From Terriglobus sp. TAA 43 (GTDB taxonomy: Bacteria; Acidobacteriota; Terriglobia; Terriglobales; Acidobacteriaceae): a stretch of DNA of 64,000 nucleotides. Below are positions 57,257 through 64,000 of this stretch, in pieces. The notes beneath the pieces are model-generated. The model was not told the DNA's origin. It was given only the letters and a program-made list of their open reading frames with translations, and did no database searches. Positions within the stretch are counted from its first letter, which is position 1, and every line of letters starts with the position of its first letter. The stretch lies in the NCBI RefSeq assembly GCF_000800015.1, contig NZ_JUGR01000001.1:1-64000 (forward strand), given 5' to 3'. Both the position numbers and the translations under genes were made by a program.

Positions 57257-59593
57257 ATGTATGGCCAACAAAGCATTCTGATCGCTATTTCACTCGCTCT
57301 GTCACCCCTCGCCGCCGCGCAGAAACCAATAGCGCAGGAGGAGGTGACAGTGTTCGCAGACGAGGCGCAACCCCTCGTCAACAGCCCAACGGCTCAACAT
57401 ACGCTGAACACGAAACAGCTTGAGGCAGTGCCCATCTTCAACGCCTCCACGGGATTCACCGACATCCTCACACGCACAACGCCCGGCGTGGCCGCGGACG
57501 CGAATGGCTTCGCCCATCCTCTGGGGGAACACGCCGACACCTCCATCTCGCTCGACGGTCAACCCATCACCGACCAGATGGCGAAGGTTTTCTCCAACCA
57601 GATCGACCCGAATATCATTCGCAACCTTACCGCCACAACTGGCGCGCCTCCCGCTGAATTCGGCGACAAGACCAGCCTCGTCGTAAGTGTCACAACAAAG
57701 TCCGGCTTAGCTCGGAAACCATTCGGCACCTTCTCCACCACGTACGGCAGCTTCGGCACATGGTCGCAGAATCTTGCACTCGGCACAGGCGGCCAGCACT
57801 GGGGAGAGTTCCTTGCCGTCGGCGCAAATGGCTCCGAACGTTTTCTCGACACACCAGAGTTCATCCCCTTACACGCGAACGGGAATGGCCAGGGTGCTTT
57901 CAACCGGATCGATTTCCAGCCGAACGCAGCGAACCAGTTTCACCTGAACCTCGGTGCCGGACGTTCATGGTTTCAAACGCCCAACAGCTACGACACCGCC
58001 GCAGCAGGGCAGGATCAGCGCAGCCAGATCCGCAATGCAAACTTCGCCCTCGGCTGGACGCACATCTTCACGCCATACGTACTGACCAACTTCATACCCT
58101 TCTATCGCCACGATGAAGCGCAGTACTTCCCATCCGCAAATCCATTAGCCGACGCCACCGCAACCCTAGCGCAGAATCGAACGCTCACCAACACCGGCTT
58201 CCGCCTCGAAGGCGAATACATCCGCGGCGCACACACAACAAAGATCGGCAGCACCTACTGGCACACGCTGCTGCACGAACGCTTCGCTGTCGGCCTCACC
58301 GATCCGCTTTACAACGCACTCTGCACCGATGCCACTGGCAATCCCGTAGCAGCAATAGGTGTCGACTCCACCAGTCAATGCGCAACCTCCGGATACGGCA
58401 TCAATCCCAACTTCCTGCCCAATCTTTTGCCCTACGATCTCACGCGTGGAGGCTCGCTATTCCGTTTCAATCAATCCGCAGACGTAGTGCAAGCCGCGTT
58501 CTACATGCAGGACGAAATCAAACTAGGCAACTGGGTACTAAGCCCCGGCCTTCGCTACGACATCTACAACGGCCTAAGCCACGGAAACCAATTGCAGCCG
58601 CGCTTCGGCATCGGATGGCGAACACCATGGGCGCACACGTTGCTGCGGGGCTCATACGCGCGCCTTTACGAAACGCCGTACAACGAAAACCTCATCTTCG
58701 CCAACGAAAGCTCCGCAAACAGCACCGGCAAGAATCCATTCGCCAGCTATCGGTCTGAGCCCGTCCGCCCCGCAACTCGCAACCAGTTCAACACCGGATT
58801 CGAACAGGCCTTCGGAAATCATTTCAGCGTGAACGCCGACTACTACTGGAAGTTCACACGCGACGATTTCGACTTCGACACGCTCTTCAACACGCCCATC
58901 ACCTTCAGCGTCGCGTGGCGCAAATCAAAGATCGACGGCCTCGCACTCACAGCCAATCTGCACGACTGGCATGGCCTCAACATCTTCAGCGTCATGGGCC
59001 ACGTTCGCTCGCGATTCTTCACACCACAGACGGGCGGTCTCATCTTCAACAGCGTTCCATCAGCACCTGTTTTCCGCATCGACCACGGCGAAGAGTTTGA
59101 ACAAACAACCGACATCCGCCATGAATTTCCCGCACGCCTCATCGGAGAACATCACCCTTACATCTCCACCATCTGGCGTTACAACAGCGGCCTCGCCCTG
59201 CCTGACACAGTGCCAACGTATCTCGATGCTCTGAATCTCACCGCCGACGAACAATCGCAGATGGGCCTCCACTGCGGGAACAGCTACGCCACACCAACAC
59301 AGCCAATCCGGCAATGCAGTGCTGCATCCTTCGGCGCAACACGCATCCGCATCCCAACCTTCGGCACAGAAGACGACGACAGGAATCCCGTACGCGTCAC
59401 ACCACGAACACTGTTCGATCTCACCGCAGGCGACGACCGTCTCTTCCGCTTTGAGCACGTAACGGTAGGCGCGCGCATAGCCGTACTGAATGTGGCGAAC
59501 AAGATCGCCCTGTATAACTTTCTCTCCACCTTCAGCGGCACACATTTTGTCCCGCCAAGAACCGTGCAGGGAAGTCTCCAGTTTTCCTTTTAG
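57257..59593 (+). CDS. TonB-dependent outer-membrane receptor
   Basis: A 778-residue outer-membrane receptor. The signal peptide is residues 1-21 (MYGQQSILIAISLALSPLAAA), unusually without a basic n-region. The plug domain lies at ~30-150 (TPGVAADANGFAHPLGEHAD, ISLDGQPITDQMAK), followed by a 22-strand-type barrel ending in a terminal Phe (GSLQFSF). It lacks the carboxypeptidase-like domain common in acidobacterial receptors. The ATG (57257) abuts a metal-box palindrome and has no clear ribosome-binding site, so the transcript may be leaderless or the start slightly downstream. Two operators suggest iron or manganese repression; the ligand is unknown. The stop overlaps the convergent LysR stop by four bases. 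Confidence 0.88.
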   Translation: MYGQQSILIAISLALSPLAAAQKPIAQEEVTVFADEAQPLVNSPTAQHTLNTKQLEAVPIFNASTGFTDILTRTTPGVAADANGFAHPLGEHADTSISLDGQPITDQMAKVFSNQIDPNIIRNLTATTGAPPAEFGDKTSLVVSVTTKSGLARKPFGTFSTTYGSFGTWSQNLALGTGGQHWGEFLAVGANGSERFLDTPEFIPLHANGNGQGAFNRIDFQPNAANQFHLNLGAGRSWFQTPNSYDTAAAGQDQRSQIRNANFALGWTHIFTPYVLTNFIPFYRHDEAQYFPSANPLADATATLAQNRTLTNTGFRLEGEYIRGAHTTKIGSTYWHTLLHERFAVGLTDPLYNALCTDATGNPVAAIGVDSTSQCATSGYGINPNFLPNLLPYDLTRGGSLFRFNQSADVVQAAFYMQDEIKLGNWVLSPGLRYDIYNGLSHGNQLQPRFGIGWRTPWAHTLLRGSYARLYETPYNENLIFANESSANSTGKNPFASYRSEPVRPATRNQFNTGFEQAFGNHFSVNADYYWKFTRDDFDFDTLFNTPITFSVAWRKSKIDGLALTANLHDWHGLNIFSVMGHVRSRFFTPQTGGLIFNSVPSAPVFRIDHGEEFEQTTDIRHEFPARLIGEHHPYISTIWRYNSGLALPDTVPTYLDALNLTADEQSQMGLHCGNSYATPTQPIRQCSAASFGATRIRIPTFGTEDDDRNPVRVTPRTLFDLTAGDDRLFRFEHVTVGARIAVLNVANKIALYNFLSTFSGTHFVPPRTVQGSLQFSF

Positions 59594-60492
59594 ACCTTAG
59601 TTCTGCCAATAGTGCGAGCCATACGCGCAAAGCCCTGCACAATAGGCCGCTGCTCACCCTTACGAAACGCAAGCTCTACATGACTCACCTCAGTAGCGCC
59701 ACGCAGTGGAACATACACCACACCTTTCTCCGCAATGGTTGCTACGCAAGCCGGTGCAATAGAAACTCCAAATCCCGCCGCCACCAGCCGCACAATGCTC
59801 AGCCAATGTGAAGCCTCCTGCACCACACGAGGGCGAAATCCCGCGCCACCACAAAGCGATAGCGGCTTGTCGAAAGCAACGCTTCCCGCAACGCGTGAGT
59901 AAAACACGAAAGGTTCATCGCGCAGTACCGAAGCATGAATCGTCCGCTGGCTCGCACGCGGATGTTTACTTGGAAGCACTGCAAGATAGCGTTCCGTAAA
60001 CAACGTCTCGACTTCCAGATCAGGCTGTGGATCACTATCGCGCAGAATACCGGCATCCAGCGTTCCGTCCAGCAACCCGCTGGCAACGCGCGATGTAAAC
60101 GATTCATGCAGATGAATCTGCACCAGCGGAAAAGCAGAACGATACTGTCGAAACACGGCAGGCAACGTCGCCAACATGCTGGAACCCACGAACCCAACAT
60201 TCAAACGCCCACTTTCACCGCGAGCAATGCTGCGTGTCTCCTCCAGGTCAAGCCGCACGTTGCGAAGCGTCCGATGCGCACGCTCCAGCAAAACCTTGCC
60301 CGCAGAGGTAAGTGACACGGACCGCGAAGTGCGCGTAAACAGCGGCGATCCCACAATCTCTTCCATGCGCCGGATCTGTTGCGAAAGCGCAGGCTGCGCC
60401 AGGTAAAGCTTTTGAGCCGCACGTCCAAAATGCAACTCCTCCGCAACCGCCACGAAGGATCGAAGGTGCTTTAACTCCAGATCGGTATCCAT
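59590..60492 (-). CDS. LysR-family transcriptional regulator
   Basis: A 300-residue regulator. The N-terminal HTH is LKHLRSFVAVAEELHFGRAA with KLYLAQPALSQQIRRME, and the effector domain spans ~90-300. The divergent gene (60562) encodes a thioesterase; a T-N11-A palindrome lies between them, so LysR control of the thioesterase-acetyltransferase pair and of itself is likely. The 3' end overlaps the TonB receptor 3' end by four bases. The effector is not predictable. Confidence 0.93.
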   Translation of the reverse strand: MDTDLELKHLRSFVAVAEELHFGRAAQKLYLAQPALSQQIRRMEEIVGSPLFTRTSRSVSLTSAGKVLLERAHRTLRNVRLDLEETRSIARGESGRLNVGFVGSSMLATLPAVFRQYRSAFPLVQIHLHESFTSRVASGLLDGTLDAGILRDSDPQPDLEVETLFTERYLAVLPSKHPRASQRTIHASVLRDEPFVFYSRVAGSVAFDKPLSLCGGAGFRPRVVQEASHWLSIVRLVAAGFGVSIAPACVATIAEKGVVYVPLRGATEVSHVELAFRKGEQRPIVQGFARMARTIGRTKV

Positions 60493-60503
60493 GCATTCAG
60501 CTT

Positions 60504-60518
60504 ATCAATCGCTCTGAT
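60504..60518. promoter_or_regulatory. Candidate LysR box
   Basis: ATCA-N7-TGAT contains the LysR T-N11-A pattern and is centred in the 69-bp divergent gap between the lysR-like and thioesterase genes. Confidence 0.5.
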
Positions 60519-60561
60519 TATGCTATTGGACACGCCTGATCTGCATCATTAGGTTGGAGTC

Positions 60562-61008
60562 ATGGCAGTACTGGCAGCGTCACCACAAAACGTCCTTACA
60601 AAAAGCCCAGGATGCTACGTATGCGGCCCCAAAAATCCCGCAGGACTCGGCATCCGTTTCGGCCACACCGCACCTTTCACGGCAGAGGCACGCACCATTG
60701 CGCGTCGAGAACACGAAGGCTGGAACGGCATCCTACATGGCGGCATCACATTCACGCTGATGGATGAAGCGCTGGGATGGTGCCTGCACTTTGAGGGGAT
60801 ACAGGCCGTAACGGCAAAGGTTGAAACACGTTTCCTCCGCCCTGTACCAACAGATGCAGTGCTGTGTGTCCGTGCGTGGGTAACACAGGATCGCGGACGC
60901 GTGGTGTACGCAAGTGCAGAAGTAACGTCAGGGGACAGGGAAACGGTCTTTGCCGAAGCAACGGCAACCATGATGCGCGCACGACCTGGCGCGGAGAAGA
61001 AACAATGA
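60562..61008 (+). CDS. Hotdog-fold thioesterase (PaaI-like)
   Basis: A 148-residue acyl-CoA thioesterase-like protein. CYVCGPKNPAGLGIRF at the start is seen in one PaaI/4HBT subgroup, and HGGITFTLMDEALGWCLH is the hotdog active-site helix with the catalytic Asp/Glu region. TTGGAG precedes the ATG. The stop overlaps the ATG of the acetyltransferase gene (ATGA), and both are divergent from the LysR gene that may control them. Confidence 0.88.
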   Translation: MAVLAASPQNVLTKSPGCYVCGPKNPAGLGIRFGHTAPFTAEARTIARREHEGWNGILHGGITFTLMDEALGWCLHFEGIQAVTAKVETRFLRPVPTDAVLCVRAWVTQDRGRVVYASAEVTSGDRETVFAEATATMMRARPGAEKKQ

Positions 61009-61496
61009 CAAATCTAACCATGCGTCCCATGCAATCGCAGTCGGATGCCGATGCATTCCGCGCCCTGAACGAGGCATGGATCACAAAACTGTTTCGCTTG
61101 GAAGAAAAAGACCGCACCACACTTAACGATCCCTACAACACCATCCTAGCCAAAGGTGGCCAGGTATACGTCGCGGAGCTCGACGGTCGCATCGTCGGAA
61201 CTGCTGCGTGGGTTCGTTACGCCGAGGGCATCTACGAGCTCTCAAAGATGGCGGTGGACAGCACAGTCCGCGGGCAGGGCATCGGAAGAAAGCTATTGCT
61301 TTACATGATCGATCAGGCACGCTCTCTCGGCGCGCGCACGGTGTTTCTTGGCAGCAGCAAGAAGCTGCAAAATGCCGTGCACCTCTACGAAGCCGTGGGC
61401 TTTCACCACGTCCCTCCTTCTGAGCTGCCGGAGATGAAGTACGACCGCGCCGACGTTTTTATGAAGATGGAGATGGCGCCACTTTCCGGCGCTTAA
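61005..61496 (+). CDS. GNAT-family acetyltransferase
   Basis: A 163-residue N-acetyltransferase. The acetyl-CoA loop is MAVDSTVRGQGIGRKLLLYM (V-x-x-x-x-RGxGxG). A late helix LQNAVHLYEAVGFHHVP holds the LYExxGF signature. The start at 61005 overlaps the thioesterase stop; the longer frame is not used. The acceptor is unknown. Its last 38 bases overlap the 3' end of the opposing KTSC gene. Confidence 0.9.
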   Translation: MTNLTMRPMQSQSDADAFRALNEAWITKLFRLEEKDRTTLNDPYNTILAKGGQVYVAELDGRIVGTAAWVRYAEGIYELSKMAVDSTVRGQGIGRKLLLYMIDQARSLGARTVFLGSSKKLQNAVHLYEAVGFHHVPPSELPEMKYDRADVFMKMEMAPLSGA

Positions 61497-61794
61497 CGCG
61501 ACTCTCCTGCGGCGCTGGAGGAGTTGCACCTTCGGTCTCCTCCGGCAGATCGCGCTTGTATTTCAATGAGTACCGGTTCCGAATCTGGCGGCTGATGTAC
61601 GTGCTCAACCCCGCACCCGCGCGTGCAAGCTGCCGCATCACCTTTAAATGCAGGCGACCGGTGGCGGCAGGCGTGTACACGTACACGTCGCCGTTCCGAA
61701 ACTGGATGTGCATCGCGTCATTCTCAAACGCGTACGCCACAACACCGCTGGCGGCATGTACCTTCCGGTACGGTTGAAACGTCACTTGGCTCAT
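61459..61794 (-). CDS. KTSC-domain protein, 111 aa
   Basis: A 111-residue protein with a KTSC-like core at ~14-75: SGVVAYAFENDAMHIQFRNG, VYVYTPAATGRLHLKVMRQL, GLSTYISRQIRNRYSLK. In the family this small domain is found alone or fused to lysyl-tRNA-synthetase-like or phage proteins; function is not known. The tail (from ~85) is Pro/Ser/Lys-rich and lies in the part that overlaps the acetyltransferase gene. The start is 12 bp from the divergent priA start. Confidence 0.75.
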   Translation of the reverse strand: MSQVTFQPYRKVHAASGVVAYAFENDAMHIQFRNGDVYVYTPAATGRLHLKVMRQLARAGAGLSTYISRQIRNRYSLKYKRDLPEETEGATPPAPQESRVKRRKVAPSPSS

Positions 61795-61806
61795 ACACTA
61801 GAAGAT

Positions 61807-64000
61807 GTGTCTTTCTTCGTAGACGTCGCCTTGCCTGTTCCGTTAGACCGATCATTTACATATCGGGTCGACGGCGAGGCGCCTGCCATCGGCGCGCGCG
61901 TCCTCGTGCCCTTCAGCGGACAACGGCTGATGGGCGTGATTCTGCGCGTGCATTCGCAGGAACCCGAAGGTGAATTTGAGGTTAAACCGGTACAGCAGGT
62001 GCTGGACGACGCCTCGCTCCTGCCCGACGACCTTCTGCGCCTTGCGGAATGGATCGCGCAGTACTACGTCGCCCCGCTGGGCGAGGTCCTGCGCGGCATG
62101 CTGCCCCTCACCGCGGAAATCCGTCGTGTGTTTCTCTATCGGATTGCCGAACAGGGCCGCCGGGTTCTGTATGAGGGCGCAGAAAAAGGTTCGTCGCGCC
62201 GCTCAAAGCTGTCGACGGAAGAGCAAAACCGCGAATACGCCGTGCTCAACGCGCTGGAAAGCGGCAACGCACTGAAGCTCGCGCAACTTCGTTCCGCCAC
62301 AGGAGCAGGGAAGGCGCTGCTGGAAGGCATGGTCCGCAAGCGCTGGCTCTCACGCGAAGTCGAGGCCGACGAACGTGATGCACGCCGCACCGAACGTGTC
62401 GCCGTCCTCGTGGAAGACGCACGCCTGCCCAAACTGAACGACAACCAGATGCGCATCCTCGCGGAACTCACTGCAGTCGGCGGCCGCATGCCGGTGCGTC
62501 ATCTGCGCGACCTTCCCGTGCCCGATTCCACGTTGACCACACTCGTGCGCCGCGGTCTGGTCGTCATTGAAGACGAGCCACTCGCATTCCATCTCGGCGG
62601 CGTGCATGCAGAGGGCAAGAAACACGCACACGAACACGCACTGAACGAAACGCAGATGGAAGCCCTCGCGTCCATCGCGGCATCACTAGCAGAAGGCAGC
62701 TTCAAGCCGCATCTGCTCTACGGTGTCACTGGTAGCGGCAAAACAGCGGTGTACTTCGCAGCCATGCAACGAGTCCTTGCCACCGGTAAGGCCGCCTTGT
62801 TACTGGTGCCTGAGATAGGCCTCACGCCCGCCATGGCAGGGCAGATGTACGCAGCCTTCGGTGACGAAGTAGCTCTGCTCCACTCGCAGCTTTCACCTGA
62901 CGAACGCGCCGAACAGTGGCACCGCATCCGCCGTGGCGAAGCTCGCGTCGTTGTCGGCACCCGTTCGGCAGTCTTTGCACCCGTGCCATCACTCGGCCTC
63001 ATCATCGTTGATGAAGAGCACGACTCCAGCTACAAGCAGGAAGAAACACCGCGCTATCACGGTCGCGACGTAGCCGTCATGCGCGCCAAGCTGCTCGACA
63101 TCCCGGTCATCCTCGGCTCAGCCACACCATCATTAGAAAGCTGGAACAACGCGCAAACAGGCCGCTACACATTGCTGAAGATGGAACAGCGCGTGGCCAA
63201 TCGCCCCTTGCCCGAGGTCGAACTCGTCGACATGCGCGCAGAGTTCCAGCAAACGGGCGCAGAACATCTCTTCAGCCGCCGCCTCATCGAAGAGACACAG
63301 GCCACACTCGACCGCGGTGAACAGGCCATCATCCTGCTCAACCGTCGCGGCTACAGCTACGTGGTCATGTGCCGTTCCTGCGGCGAAAAGATCGAGTGCG
63401 AAAACTGCGCCATCTCCATGACGTTCCACAAACCGGTACACGGCACGGACCTCCACGCAGAACCCGGCGAGCGCCTCGAATGTCACTACTGCGGCTTCCG
63501 TCGCAACGTGCCGAAAGCCTGCCCCAAATGCTCCAGCGAGCACCTCTACTACATGGGAGCCGGCTCACAGCAGGGCGAGGAACGCTTGCAGGAGATCTTT
63601 CCCTCCGCGCGCATCGGCCGTATGGACCGCGATACCGTACGCGGGCGCGGCGACATGGAGCGTCTGCTTCAACGCCTCCACTCCGGCGAAATCAACCTGC
63701 TCGTAGGCACGCAAATGATCGCCAAGGGGCACGACATCCACGGCGTTACCACCGTCGGCGTCGTAGGTTGCGATCACGCGCTCGGTATGCCGGACTTCCG
63801 TGCCGCAGAGCGTGTCTTCCAGCTACTCACCCAGGTCAGTGGCCGCGCCGGTCGTGGCGAAAAGCCAGGCCGGGTCCTGGTGCAGAGTTATCACGTGGAT
63901 CACTACGCAGTCCGCTGCGCCGCCGCGCATGACTACGAAGGCTTCGTGCGCCGCGAAATGCAGTTCCGCCGCCCATTCTTCTACCCGCCCTTCGGCGTCC
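61807..64000 (+). CDS. priA: Primosomal replication protein N' (PriA helicase), truncated by window
   Basis: The frame is open to the window end, giving 731 residues of a protein that normally has about 730-850. The start is a GTG (61807), as the nearby ATG at 61805 runs into a stop. The N-terminal DNA-binding domain (VDVALPVPLDRSFTYRV) comes first. The helicase has Walker A GVTGSGKT (~308), the DEEH box IIVDEEHDSSYKQEE (~400) and GSATPSLES. The zinc-binding cysteines are CRSCGEKIECENC, CHYCGF and CPKC (~520-580). Motifs V/VI include GTQMIAKGHD and QVSGRAGRG. PriA restarts stalled replication forks. The C-terminus is outside the window. Confidence 0.95.
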   Translation, partial: MSFFVDVALPVPLDRSFTYRVDGEAPAIGARVLVPFSGQRLMGVILRVHSQEPEGEFEVKPVQQVLDDASLLPDDLLRLAEWIAQYYVAPLGEVLRGMLPLTAEIRRVFLYRIAEQGRRVLYEGAEKGSSRRSKLSTEEQNREYAVLNALESGNALKLAQLRSATGAGKALLEGMVRKRWLSREVEADERDARRTERVAVLVEDARLPKLNDNQMRILAELTAVGGRMPVRHLRDLPVPDSTLTTLVRRGLVVIEDEPLAFHLGGVHAEGKKHAHEHALNETQMEALASIAASLAEGSFKPHLLYGVTGSGKTAVYFAAMQRVLATGKAALLLVPEIGLTPAMAGQMYAAFGDEVALLHSQLSPDERAEQWHRIRRGEARVVVGTRSAVFAPVPSLGLIIVDEEHDSSYKQEETPRYHGRDVAVMRAKLLDIPVILGSATPSLESWNNAQTGRYTLLKMEQRVANRPLPEVELVDMRAEFQQTGAEHLFSRRLIEETQATLDRGEQAIILLNRRGYSYVVMCRSCGEKIECENCAISMTFHKPVHGTDLHAEPGERLECHYCGFRRNVPKACPKCSSEHLYYMGAGSQQGEERLQEIFPSARIGRMDRDTVRGRGDMERLLQRLHSGEINLLVGTQMIAKGHDIHGVTTVGVVGCDHALGMPDFRAAERVFQLLTQVSGRAGRGEKPGRVLVQSYHVDHYAVRCAAAHDYEGFVRREMQFRRPFFYPPFGV

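Noticed and set aside
1-64000. CRISPR array or insertion sequence
   Set aside because: No regularly spaced repeats, and no transposase-like frame with terminal inverted repeats, were seen.

Overview
The window looks like chromosomal DNA of an Acidobacteriota bacterium, most likely family Acidobacteriaceae (Terriglobus/Granulicella/Edaphobacter type). This rests on gene content and style, not on any search: a PadR regulator paired with a protein carrying the acidobacterial permease-prefix module, a bacillithiol-type YpdA reductase, the futalosine-pathway gene mqnD, a TonB-dependent receptor, a split glycyl-tRNA synthetase, and Gram-negative LPS-export genes beside rpoN. No rRNA, CRISPR array or complete insertion sequence was seen. 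One tRNA gene is present.

Layout. 1-6.4 kb is an integrated island beside tRNA-Gln(CUG): two secreted or membrane-anchored alpha/beta hydrolases, a PadR regulator with a clear palindromic operator, a 59-aa mobile-element protein, an AlpA-type regulator and a tyrosine recombinase with arm-type direct repeats. 6.6-12 kb is a minus-strand operon mutS-anmK-peptide-binding lipoprotein. 12-18.4 kb holds haem biosynthesis (hemX-like, hemA, hemC, hemD), two tiny hydrophilic proteins and an AsmA-like membrane protein. At 18.45-19.2 kb an unannotated-looking 23-codon cysteine-rich ORF is coupled to a CorE-like ECF sigma factor whose C-terminus is also cysteine-rich; this is the best candidate for an undescribed regulatory system. 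19.2-24 kb: mqnD, bioY, ftsB, small envelope proteins and an RsbV/RsbW-like pair. 24-27.6 kb: an operon joining a PRC-barrel/MgtE-N/CBS protein, a CgeB-like glycosyltransferase and an atypical NRAMP transporter. 27.7-34.7 kb: M48 protease, Nudix and HAD hydrolases, thioredoxin, nitroreductase, YpdA and a histidine kinase. 34.7-39.4 kb: an RND efflux adaptor and pump. 39.5-43.7 kb: glyQ-glyS and small proteins. 43.7-51.2 kb: an lptC-lptA fusion, lptB, an inserted quinone-reductase-like gene, rpoN, hpf and rapZ, recalling the proteobacterial lpt-rpoN-hpf-rapZ order but without ptsN or npr. 51.2-55.8 kb: a DUF1569 protein, an MsbA-like exporter, gmk, rpoZ and a type 4 uracil-DNA glycosylase. 55.9-57.2 kb: a papain-like protease and a decayed second copy of the glycosylase 3' end. 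57.2-61.8 kb: a TonB-dependent receptor behind two DtxR/MntR-like palindromes, a LysR regulator, a thioesterase, an acetyltransferase and a KTSC-domain protein. The window ends inside priA.

How the parts work together. Most genes are housekeeping (haem, translation, DNA repair, LPS export, nucleotide metabolism). The accessory signals concentrate in the tRNA-linked island, in the metal/thiol-themed loci (CorE-like sigma, NRAMP operon, metal-box TonB receptor, YpdA) and in the scar near 57 kb. Start codons were re-chosen wherever a ribosome-binding site, a gene overlap or family length argued against the longest reading frame; several genes start with GTG or TTG.
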